Below, one piece after another: positions 1 to 6,640 of a stretch of 7,717 bases of DNA (position 1 is the first letter of the stretch; the number at the start of each line of letters is the position of its first letter). Made by a program: the position numbers and the translations under genes. This DNA comes from an uncultured Aquificaceae bacterium (GTDB lineage: Bacteria > Aquificota > Aquificia > Aquificales > Aquificaceae), in NCBI GenBank assembly GCA_938002625.1, contig CALLAD010000065.1, forward strand, positions 1-7,717, in the 5' to 3' direction. The notes under the pieces are model-generated. The model was not told where the DNA came from. It was given only the letters and a program-made list of their open reading frames with translations, and ran no database searches.

Positions 1-1070
1 ACCTTAACACCCCCCACTAAGTTTACGAATACGTCCCTATCCCTTGTGAATATTTTTGCCTCTTTTTCAAGAACCGCCAATATCAAGGAAAGTCTGTTGG
101 GATCAAATCCTTGAGTTCTTCTCTGGGGTGTTGTGTAAAGGGCATGTATGGTAAGGGCTTGCACTTCAAGAAGGACAGGCTTGCTACCTTCCGTATGAGG
201 AAATATAACACTTCCTGGAGAAATAACCCTCTCTTGGAGGAAAAAAGCGGATGGGTCTGGAACTTCTTCAAGTCCATAGCTTGACATTTTAAAGACAGCC
301 ACGTTTCCACCTGCACCAAACCTATTTTTTACTACCTTTATTACCCTGTAGAAATTAAATCTTTCCCCTTCAAAGTATAGCACCGTGTCTACTAAATGCT
401 CCAAAACCTTTGGACCTGCTAAAATTCCTTCCTTGTTCACCTGACCTACGATAAACACGGGTATATTTAGGGATTTGCATGCTTCTGCCAGTCTAAAAGC
501 ACATTCCCTTACCTGAGCTACAGAACCTGGGGATGATTCCAAAAGGGAACTGTGGAGAGTTTGGATAGAATCTATTACGAGCAAGGAGGGTTTTTCTAAT
601 TTTATCGTTTCCAGTAAGCTTTCAAGATTTGTTTCCGAAAAGGTAAGTAAATTTTCCGATCCTATTCCTAACCTTTTTGCCCTTATGCCAATTTGGGATG
701 GAGATTCTTCACCAGAGACGTAAAGAACCTTTCCATAAACCTTTGAAAATTTTTCCGATATTTGAAGAAGCAAAGTAGATTTGCCTATACCGGGCTCTCC
801 CGCTAATAAGATCACCTGCCCAGCCACAAGACCACCGCCAAGGGCCTCATCAAGGTTTAAAAAGCCCGTAGTTAACCTATTGGGACTTTCCTCTATCCAA
901 CTAAGGACAGGCCTTGGTGCCATGTATGAAGTTTTGCCTACTAAAACTCCCAAAGTATCCTTTTCTTCTACCATAGTGTTCCAAGCACCACAAGAGGGAC
1001 ATTTACCCAACCACTTAGGACTTGAATAACCACATTCTTGACATACAAAAAGATTTTTTATTTTCTTCAT
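1..1070 (-). CDS. radA: DNA repair protein RadA (Sms), C-terminus cut by window edge
   Basis: RadA is a cytoplasmic RecA-like ATPase that drives branch migration in homologous recombination and repair. My translation from the ATG at 1070-1068 is open to base 1, giving about 356 residues of a family of roughly 450. Visible in order: a four-cysteine zinc finger (C10, C13, C24, C27), Walker A GEPGIGKST at 91-99, a Walker B strand LLVID ending at D167, a GxVxKEG segment at 209-215, AGPKVLEHLVDTVLYFEGE at 218-236, and the RadA signature KNRFG at 248-252. The last visible residues (VFVNLVGGVKV) begin the Lon-protease-like C-terminal domain, the rest of which lies outside. No Shine-Dalgarno precedes the start, but the zinc finger right after it fixes the N-terminus. 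It is divergent from bioD across 24 bp. Residue 210 is Gln where I recall His in most RadA proteins. The family call is very secure. Confidence 0.97.
   Translation of the reverse strand, partial: MKKIKNLFVCQECGYSSPKWLGKCPSCGAWNTMVEEKDTLGVLVGKTSYMAPRPVLSWIEESPNRLTTGFLNLDEALGGGLVAGQVILLAGEPGIGKSTLLLQISEKFSKVYGKVLYVSGEESPSQIGIRAKRLGIGSENLLTFSETNLESLLETIKLEKPSLLVIDSIQTLHSSLLESSPGSVAQVRECAFRLAEACKSLNIPVFIVGQVNKEGILAGPKVLEHLVDTVLYFEGERFNFYRVIKVVKNRFGAGGNVAVFKMSSYGLEEVPDPSAFFLQERVISPGSVIFPHTEGSKPVLLEVQALTIHALYTTPQRRTQGFDPNRLSLILAVLEKEAKIFTRDRDVFVNLVGGVK
1038..1064 (+). promoter_or_regulatory. candidate bioD promoter inside the radA start region
   Basis: A perfect TTGACA hexamer lies at 1038-1043 on the plus strand. 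A weak TATTTT lies at 1059-1064, 15 bp downstream, which would put the transcription start near 1071 and give a leader of about 24 nt before bioD. The short spacer and poor -10 make this tentative. An alternative -10, TATAAC at 1072-1077, is too far from the same -35 but could work alone and would give a leader of about 11 nt. Any bioD promoter must overlap the radA start codon region, because the two start codons are only 24 bp apart. Confidence 0.3.
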
Positions 1071-1094
1071 GTTATAACTTAAAATATAAAAAGT

Positions 1095-1754
1095 ATGCAC
1101 CAAAAAGCCATACTTATAACCGCCACCGACACGGGTGTAGGTAAAACCTTTGTAAGCTACAATCTTGCGTATACCCTAAGGGAAAAGGGATTAAGGGTTG
1201 GTTATTTAAAACCAATAGAAACAGATGTAAAAGATGTTCCGCAAGATGGATACCTTTTATCTTCTTTGACAGGGCAAAGTTTAGAGGAAGCAGTACCAGT
1301 AAGGTATACCCTTCCCCTTTCTCCTTATGCGGGTATACTGGAGGAAAAAAGGGATTTTTCCTTAGAGGATCTAAAAGAACACTTTCTTAAACTTCTTGAG
1401 AAGTACGATTTTTTAATAGTAGAAGGGGCTGGTGGAGTGGCAGTACCCATAAAAAAAGACTACAACTATGCTCATTTGGCAAAGGATTGGAATTTAAAAA
1501 CTCTTCTTGTTGCAAGAGCTGGCCTTGGTACTATAAATCATACCTTTCTAAGCTGGTATTACATGAAATCAATGAATATAGAACCCGTGGCTATAGTCAT
1601 GAACGGCTTTGAGGGAATTGATGTATCAGAGAAAACAAATCCTTTAATAGTTGAAGAATTGACCAATTTAAGGGTTATAAAACTTAGAAAAGTAGAGGAC
1701 TTATTATTACCTTACGAAGAGAGAAAATTACTTGCTGAGCTTGTCGGGTTCTAA
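1095..1754 (+). CDS. bioD: dethiobiotin synthetase BioD
   Basis: BioD is the ATP-dependent enzyme that closes the ureido ring of 7,8-diaminononanoate with CO2 to form dethiobiotin, the penultimate step of biotin synthesis in the cytoplasm. The 219-residue length fits the family (about 220-240). Visible motifs: P-loop TATDTGVGKT at 9-18, the KPIETD substrate/ATP segment with K39 at 39-44, a probable metal-binding Asp in QDGYLLSSLTG (D51), LSPYAG at 75-80, VEGAGG at 109-114, and a nucleotide-base motif MNGF near 169-172. The ATG at 1095 is taken because the P-loop follows at the usual distance. No Shine-Dalgarno is visible (preceding bases AAAATATAAAAAGT). No other biotin gene is in the window, so bioD is not in a biotin operon on this side. 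Its last 27 bp overlap the end of ftsI on the other strand. Confidence 0.95.
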   Translation: MHQKAILITATDTGVGKTFVSYNLAYTLREKGLRVGYLKPIETDVKDVPQDGYLLSSLTGQSLEEAVPVRYTLPLSPYAGILEEKRDFSLEDLKEHFLKLLEKYDFLIVEGAGGVAVPIKKDYNYAHLAKDWNLKTLLVARAGLGTINHTFLSWYYMKSMNIEPVAIVMNGFEGIDVSEKTNPLIVEELTNLRVIKLRKVEDLLLPYEERKLLAELVGF

Positions 1755-3389
1755 TCTGTAGTAAAAGGCTATCCTTTCCACAAGCTCCCTAAAATATGGA
1801 GCGGCAACGGTTCCACCAAAAGCATTAGGTCCCCTTGGGTTATCTACCATTATGCCAGCTATAAATTTTGGATTGCTTGCGGGAAAATACCCAACAAAGT
1901 AGGCAACAACCTCTTCCATGGAATAGGCATTTTTTCTAAAATCAAACTTTTGAGACGTTCCTGTTTTACCAGCTATGCTAAAGTATTCCGATTTTGCCTC
2001 TTTAGCCGTCCCTTCTTCCACCACTTTATTTAAATTTTTTTGGAGCCAATTTAAAACTTTTGGGGAATATACATTATCCCTTAATACCTGTGTAGGCTCA
2101 TCTAAAATAATCTTAGGCTTAACTATTCTGTTGGTAGCAAAAGCGTTAAAACTTACACAAAGATTAAGAAGGTTGGAAGCCATTCCCTGCCCTATGCTTG
2201 CGTAAAGTATATTGGCAGGGTAATTAAAATTGGGAAGCCTTGGTTTTACCTCTCCAGGCAGTATGCCAAATTTGTCTTTCATATGAATTTTCTCCATAAG
2301 CCTTTCTACATCCTTGTTTGACAGAAATCTTGCCACCTTTATGGTTCCTACATTGGAAGACTTTATAAGCACTTGTTCAAGGGTGAGCTTTCCCGATGGT
2401 TTTACGTCTCTAACGTATCTACCAAAAACTTCTATTTTTCCCCCTTCAGTATCTATCCATATTCCTGGTCTTATATAGCCTCTTTCAAAGGCTTCCCCTA
2501 TAAAAAAGGGCTTCATTACGGACCCCGGTTCAAAAAGGTCTGTAACTACAAAGTTTCTTCTTTGGAAAGGACGATAATTTTGGTAGTTATTGGGATCATA
2601 AGTGGGATAATTGGCTAAGCCAAGTATTTCACCAGTTTTAGCATCCATCACTAAAATACCAACTCTGTCTGGTTTCCATTCTTTTACTATTTTGTCCCTT
2701 ATATCTTCAAGTATGGTTTGAACTCCTAAGTCTATGGTAAGCTTTATCTCTTTTATTTCCATATCTTCAACAATGGGATTTATGGCCAACCTTCCAAGAT
2801 AAAAAACTCCTTTTGCTTCCTTGCCCCTTAGGTAATCATTGAGTAGGTATTCAATACCCTCTAAGCCATTTCCATCTCTTCCCACAAAGCCCAAAAGGTT
2901 TCCTGCAAGATTACCATGTGGATAAAATCTTTTATACTCTTCTTGAATTCCTATCCCCTTATTGTTTCCCGTATCCCTTATAATCCCTCTTATATAGGCT
3001 TCGTGGGTTTTATCAATATATCTGGCAAGCCAAACAAATTTTTTGTCAGAATTCAGCTTTTCAATAAGGTCCTTTTCCTTTATATCTGGAATAGCAGATA
3101 GCCTTCTTACAAGTTCTTCCTTGTTTTCCACGAGTTGAGGGAAGGCGTACAAAGATATGGTGGGTATGCTTATGGCAAGATCATTCCCTCTTCTATCTTT
3201 AATGTATCCTCTCGGAGTAGAAAGCTTTACAAGGGAAGCCTTTGGAAATTTTTCAACTACTTTCTCTATATATTCCTCCTTACCTATTAGTTGTATGTAT
3301 GCATACCTTAGGATTATAATACCCACACCAATGAAAAAAAGAAGGGAGAGAAAAACTATTTTTACATTATTTCCCTTAAGATCTTGCAC
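1728..3389 (-). CDS. ftsI: division-type class B penicillin-binding protein (FtsI/PBP3)
   Basis: This is a peptidoglycan D,D-transpeptidase that cross-links septal cell wall and is anchored in the inner membrane facing the periplasm. In 553 residues I see a short cytoplasmic tail, one membrane anchor (about 10-29), the dimerisation-domain opening TPRGYIKDRRGNDLA (58-72), GFVGRDGNGLEGIE (167-180), and the three catalytic transpeptidase motifs: S290-V-M-K293 within EPGSVMKP, S344-S345-N346, and K475-T476-G477. EPGS before the SxxK lysine favours FtsI over the elongation enzyme PBP2, where PPGS is usual. No PASTA domain follows; the protein ends soon after GGTVAAPYF (525-533). The start is a GTG at 3389-3387. 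An in-frame TGA at 3395-3393 excludes anything longer, and no good start follows before the membrane anchor. The gene overlaps carA by 14 bp, suggesting translational coupling. It lies away from the division/cell-wall genes usually beside it. Confidence 0.93.
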   Translation of the reverse strand: MQDLKGNNVKIVFLSLLFFIGVGIIILRYAYIQLIGKEEYIEKVVEKFPKASLVKLSTPRGYIKDRRGNDLAISIPTISLYAFPQLVENKEELVRRLSAIPDIKEKDLIEKLNSDKKFVWLARYIDKTHEAYIRGIIRDTGNNKGIGIQEEYKRFYPHGNLAGNLLGFVGRDGNGLEGIEYLLNDYLRGKEAKGVFYLGRLAINPIVEDMEIKEIKLTIDLGVQTILEDIRDKIVKEWKPDRVGILVMDAKTGEILGLANYPTYDPNNYQNYRPFQRRNFVVTDLFEPGSVMKPFFIGEAFERGYIRPGIWIDTEGGKIEVFGRYVRDVKPSGKLTLEQVLIKSSNVGTIKVARFLSNKDVERLMEKIHMKDKFGILPGEVKPRLPNFNYPANILYASIGQGMASNLLNLCVSFNAFATNRIVKPKIILDEPTQVLRDNVYSPKVLNWLQKNLNKVVEEGTAKEAKSEYFSIAGKTGTSQKFDFRKNAYSMEEVVAYFVGYFPASNPKFIAGIMVDNPRGPNAFGGTVAAPYFRELVERIAFYYRLEPDKLSK

Positions 3390-4491
3390 CGCTCAATTCT
3401 ATAAACTCTTTGAATATACCCTTTGAATCGTGAGGGCCAGGAGATGCTTCTGGATGGTACTGTACACAGTATATGGGTAGGTATTTATGCTTAAAGCCCT
3501 CTAAGGTTTCATCCAAAAGGTTTATATGGGTTATATCCACATCCTTCAGAGTATCTGGGTCTATGGCAAAGTTATGGTTTTGTGCCGTTATCTCAATATG
3601 TCCATCTCTGAGGTCTTTTACGGGATGGTTTCCTCCGTGATGTCCAAATTTAAGCTTGTAGGTTTTACCCCCAAGAGCAAGCCCTATTATTTGATGTCCG
3701 AGGCATATTCCCATAATGGGTAATTTTTCCATGTATTTTCTTACCAATCTTATACCCTCCACCACTCTTTGGGGATCCCCTGGACCATTGGAAAGAAATA
3801 GGGCATCGGGTTTTATTTTTTCTATTTTTTCCTCTACTTCATATGGTGGTACAACCACCACCCTTGCTCCTTCTTGCGTTAGCCTTCTTAGTATGTTCCT
3901 CTTTACTCCATAGTCTACAACCATTATCAATGGTCTGTCATTTTCCTTATATACGTATCCTTTTACAAGGTCCCAATCTCCCTCTTTCCAGTAATAAACC
4001 TCTCGTGTTGCCACTTTTTCTACCAGGTCAAGGTTTGATATATCGGGTACAGATTTTGCTTTTTCTACCAGTTTGACAGGATCTTCTTCTACGGTTGATA
4101 TTACTCCCCTTAATGCTCCCTTCTCTCTTATCCTTTTTACAAGAGCCCTTGTATCAATACCCCATATGCCAACTACCTTGTTTTCTTTTAAGTATTCTTC
4201 CAAGCTATTTTTTGCCCTCCAATTGCTGTATATGGGAGAAAGTTCTTTTATTACAAAACCATTTACTTGAACCTTTTCTGATTCTATATCCTCTGGATTT
4301 ACTCCGTAGTTTCCTATTTGTGTGTAGGTCATAACCACTATTTGACCTTTGTAAGATGGGTCTGTGAGTATCTCTTGATAGCCCGTCATGGATGTATTAA
4401 AAACCACTTCTCCAGAAGTTTCCCCCTCTGCACCAAAAGAATATCCTATAAAATAGCTTCCATCCTCTAAGGCAAGTATAGCTTTTTTCAT
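3376..4491 (-). CDS. carA: carbamoyl-phosphate synthase small (glutaminase) subunit CarA
   Basis: CarA hydrolyses glutamine and channels ammonia to the large subunit CarB, which makes carbamoyl phosphate for pyrimidine and arginine synthesis. The 371-residue length is typical. The N-terminal CarA domain (about 1-150) shows EVVFNTSMTGYQEILTDPSY (28-47) and WGIDTRALVKRIR (110-122). The class I glutamine amidotransferase domain (about 185-365) shows SNGPGDP (234-240), the nucleophile elbow GICLGHQ with C263, GHHGGNHPV (283-291) and the catalytic pair H346/E348 in YHPEASPGP. All catalytic residues are intact. carB is not in the window. The ATG at 4491-4489 lies 24 bp after the tRNA-Ser 3' end. 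AAAAGG precedes it but ends only one base before the ATG, closer than is usual. There is no space for an attenuator between tRNA and carA, so regulation probably acts at a promoter upstream of the tRNA. Confidence 0.97.
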   Translation of the reverse strand: MKKAILALEDGSYFIGYSFGAEGETSGEVVFNTSMTGYQEILTDPSYKGQIVVMTYTQIGNYGVNPEDIESEKVQVNGFVIKELSPIYSNWRAKNSLEEYLKENKVVGIWGIDTRALVKRIREKGALRGVISTVEEDPVKLVEKAKSVPDISNLDLVEKVATREVYYWKEGDWDLVKGYVYKENDRPLIMVVDYGVKRNILRRLTQEGARVVVVPPYEVEEKIEKIKPDALFLSNGPGDPQRVVEGIRLVRKYMEKLPIMGICLGHQIIGLALGGKTYKLKFGHHGGNHPVKDLRDGHIEITAQNHNFAIDPDTLKDVDITHINLLDETLEGFKHKYLPIYCVQYHPEASPGPHDSKGIFKEFIELSGARS

Positions 4492-4515
4492 ACCTTTTAT
4501 TTTAATACGGAAGTA

Positions 4516-4605
4516 CGGAGAGGGCGGGATTCGAACCCGCGGTAGGGCTGTTAACCCTACAACTCCTTAGCAGGGAGCCGCCTTCGGCCTCTCGGCCACC
4601 TCTCC
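4516..4605 (-). tRNA. tRNA-Ser (anticodon GCU)
   Basis: The minus strand folds as a complete 90-nt class II tRNA. The acceptor stem GGAGAGG/CCTCTCC is followed by discriminator G (4516). The D-arm contains GCC/GGC. The anticodon stem GCTCC/GGAGT closes the loop CTGCTAA with anticodon GCT (plus-strand 4569-4571), which reads AGC and AGU. A long variable arm has a 6-bp stem GTAGGG/CCCTAC, the serine hallmark. The T-arm is GCGGG-TTCGAAT-CCCGC. CCA is not encoded (the next bases are TAC), so the CCA end must be added after transcription. The gene sits 34 bp after cstA and 24 bp before carA in the same orientation, so it is probably part of a mixed mRNA/tRNA transcript. Confidence 0.97.
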
Positions 4606-4614
4606 TATAAGAAA

Positions 4615-4643
4615 ATAATACACTAATAAGCTTTAAAAATCAA
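4615..4643 (-). promoter_or_regulatory. candidate promoter for tRNA-Ser-carA-ftsI
   Basis: On the minus strand, TTGATT (4643-4638) and TATTAT (4620-4615) are separated by exactly 17 bp, a good match to a sigma70-type promoter. The -35 overlaps the cstA stop codon TGA (4642-4640). A start about seven bases after the -10 would fall near 4608, only about three bases before the tRNA 5' end at 4605. This is a pattern match by eye in AT-rich DNA, though the position, spacing and gene-junction location all agree. Confidence 0.5.
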
Positions 4644-6640
4644 ACAGCTTTTTTGATTCTCCAAAGGGCTATTATGATTACGCAAAGCACCAAGGAAACA
4701 TAGAGCAAAGCCATGAAGGCATTTACATAGTTGTTAAACACCACCCTTTGGGCTATTTCTACGCTTTGTATGGTAGCTGGCAAAGTTCCAAGCTCTATGG
4801 CTTGAGATAAAAACTTTGCTTGGGATAAAAAGCCTATGGCTTTGTCTGGATGAAACACTCTTATAAGTCCTGCGCTTATGGTATTTAGAGCAAGAAAGGC
4901 TGCTGGAATTCCCGTAACCCACAAGTATTTAATTTTTCCCCTGTTTGCAAGATAAAGGGTAGCTATTACAAGGGCTGTGGTAGCCAAAAGCTGGTTGGAA
5001 ATACCAAAGAGTGGCCAGAGGGTTTTTATGCCCCCATAGGGATCAATAACACCAACATAAAGGAAATACCCCCATGCTCCCACTGTTATACCGCTTGTAA
5101 GCATGTTTATCCAAACATTTCTGTAATCCTTGAAAACTGGAGAGATGTTAGATAGTAGGTCCTGGAGAATATACCTTCCAACCCTTGTACCTGTATCTAT
5201 TGTGGTGAGGATAAAAACTGCTTCAAATAAGATGGCAAAGTGATACCAAAAGGCAAGAAGAGCATCTCCAGTAATTCTTGCAAAAATTAAAGCCATCCCT
5301 ATGGCAAGGGCTGGAGCTCCTCCCGTTCTGGAAAGTATGGTAGGCTCTTCTATCTTTCGTGCTATTTCTTCTATATATTCTGGAGTTATGTAAAAACCCC
5401 AGCTGGATATTTTACTGGCTGCTTCTTGAATGGTTTTACCTATCTCAGATGCTGGGCTATTTATGGCAAAGTATAAACCTGGCTCCATAGATACGGCGGC
5501 AATAAGGGCCATTATGGCTACAAAAGACTCTCCAAGCATGCTTCCATATCCTACAAGCCTTACATGACTTTCCTTATCCAAAAGCTTTGAAGAGGTTCCA
5601 GAGGATATAAGAGCGTGAAAACCCGAAACGGCACCGCATGCTATGGTAATAAAAAGAAAAGGAAAAAGACTTCCCTTCCATACAGGACCATATCCTGTAA
5701 AGGCATACTCTGTAAAGGCTGGCATTTTTATTTCTGGGTTAACCAATGCTACCGCTAAAGCCATAAGGATTATAGTGCCCAGCTTAAGGAAAGTGCTAAG
5801 ATAATCCCTTGGAGCAAGTAGAAGCCATACTGGCAATACAGAGGCAAAAAATCCATAAATCATAAGTGCTATAGCAAGCTGGGGTTCTGATAGGGTAAAA
5901 ATCTTTCCCAAGCTTTCATGCTGGGCTACAACTCTTCCCAAGTAAAGGCTAAGGATTAGGGCAAAGGTACCAAAAATAAAGGATTGAAGCACAGCCCCGG
6001 GCCTTATATGCCACATATAGATTCCCATAACCATGGCTATGGGTATGGTCATAAAGACAGAAAAAGTAGCCCATGGGCTTTCCGCCAAAGCTTTTATTAC
6101 AACAAGGCCCAAGACGGCAAGAAGTATTATGAGTATGGTGTATATTACCAAAAGAGCTATAAAACCCCCAAACCTTCCCAATTCATCCCTTGCTATCTGC
6201 CCCAAGCTCCTTCCATCCTTCCGCATAGATATGGTGAGTATGACCATATCCTGCACGGCACCAGCCAGAACTACGCCTATAAGAATCCAAAGGGTACCTG
6301 GCAGATATCCCATCTGAGCGGCAAGCACTGGACCTACGAGGGGACCAGCTCCCGATATAGAGGCAAAATGATGACCAAAGAGAACCCATTTATTTGTAGG
6401 TACATAATCAAAGCCATTGTATAACCTATGAGCTGGTGTGGGATTGTTATCATCCACATTAAAAACTCTGTAGGCGATGAAATAGGAATAATATCTGTAT
6501 CCTATTATGTATACGCAAAGGGTGGCTATTAAGAGCCAAATGGCACCAACAGGCTCACCCCTTGAAAGGGCAAGAAAGGCAAAGGAAAAGGCACCAATTA
6601 TGGAAACTGCAATAAGAATTAATCTCTCCTTCCAATTCAT
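4640..6640 (-). CDS. cstA: carbon starvation protein CstA family transporter
   Basis: CstA-family proteins are polytopic inner-membrane transporters; the E. coli members CstA and BtsT take up pyruvate, and CstA has also been linked to peptide uptake. This 666-residue protein is nearly as long as E. coli CstA (about 700) and is hydrophobic throughout, with roughly 16-18 membrane segments. Family signatures: NGFDYVPTNKWVLFGHHFAS (75-94) running into GAGPLVGPVLAAQMGY, GAVQDM (127-132), SSGTSSKLLDKES (346-358) then GYGSMLGESFVAIMAL, and TIDTGTRVGRYILQD (480-494). The ATG at 6640-6638 overlaps the stop of the upstream hydrolase as ATGA. No Shine-Dalgarno is visible, so translation is probably coupled. 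No small YbdD/YjiX gene follows; tRNA-Ser lies 34 bp downstream. Substrate is not determined by sequence; pyruvate is a reasonable guess. A six-residue tandem repeat occurs at 604-615. Confidence 0.94.
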   Translation of the reverse strand: MNWKERLILIAVSIIGAFSFAFLALSRGEPVGAIWLLIATLCVYIIGYRYYSYFIAYRVFNVDDNNPTPAHRLYNGFDYVPTNKWVLFGHHFASISGAGPLVGPVLAAQMGYLPGTLWILIGVVLAGAVQDMVILTISMRKDGRSLGQIARDELGRFGGFIALLVIYTILIILLAVLGLVVIKALAESPWATFSVFMTIPIAMVMGIYMWHIRPGAVLQSFIFGTFALILSLYLGRVVAQHESLGKIFTLSEPQLAIALMIYGFFASVLPVWLLLAPRDYLSTFLKLGTIILMALAVALVNPEIKMPAFTEYAFTGYGPVWKGSLFPFLFITIACGAVSGFHALISSGTSSKLLDKESHVRLVGYGSMLGESFVAIMALIAAVSMEPGLYFAINSPASEIGKTIQEAASKISSWGFYITPEYIEEIARKIEEPTILSRTGGAPALAIGMALIFARITGDALLAFWYHFAILFEAVFILTTIDTGTRVGRYILQDLLSNISPVFKDYRNVWINMLTSGITVGAWGYFLYVGVIDPYGGIKTLWPLFGISNQLLATTALVIATLYLANRGKIKYLWVTGIPAAFLALNTISAGLIRVFHPDKAIGFLSQAKFLSQAIELGTLPATIQSVEIAQRVVFNNYVNAFMALLYVSLVLCVIIIALWRIKKAV
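4796..4831 (-). repeat. 18-bp imperfect tandem duplication within cstA
   Basis: Two adjacent 18-bp units (4831-4814 and 4813-4796 on the minus strand) share 13 of their first 15 bases, TTTTTATCCCAAGCA versus TTTTTATCTCAAGCC. They encode FLSQAK and FLSQAI, residues 604-615 of CstA, in the polar stretch before the last membrane segment. The reading frame is kept. Confidence 0.75.

Noticed and set aside
83..319. 78-residue minus-strand frame overlapping radA
   Set aside because: It is in another frame of the radA region. The true RadA frame stays open to the window edge with KNRFG and conserved sequence.
781..1029. 82-residue open frame on the plus strand opposite radA
   Set aside because: It is antisense to the RadA zinc finger and Walker A region, which are clearly coding on the minus strand.
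1071..1094. BirA operator or biotin riboswitch-like element upstream of bioD
   Set aside because: The 24-bp AT-rich spacer has no clear inverted repeat of the BirA type and no room for a structured leader.
1720..1790. Bidirectional terminator between bioD and ftsI
   Set aside because: I looked for a GC-rich hairpin with flanking T runs in and around the gene-end overlap and found none.
3157..3426. 89-residue plus-strand frame across the ftsI/carA junction
   Set aside because: It is antisense to the FtsI membrane anchor and the end of CarA, with no supporting start signal.
4492..4515. Pyrimidine attenuator or PyrR site upstream of carA
   Set aside because: Only 24 bases separate the tRNA from carA and they do not fold into a hairpin with a U run.
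5984..6424. 146-residue open frame on the plus strand inside cstA
   Set aside because: It lies wholly antisense to well-conserved CstA sequence, has odd His/Tyr/Pro-rich composition, matches no known domain and has no ribosome-binding site. It is a shadow of the hydrophobic codons.
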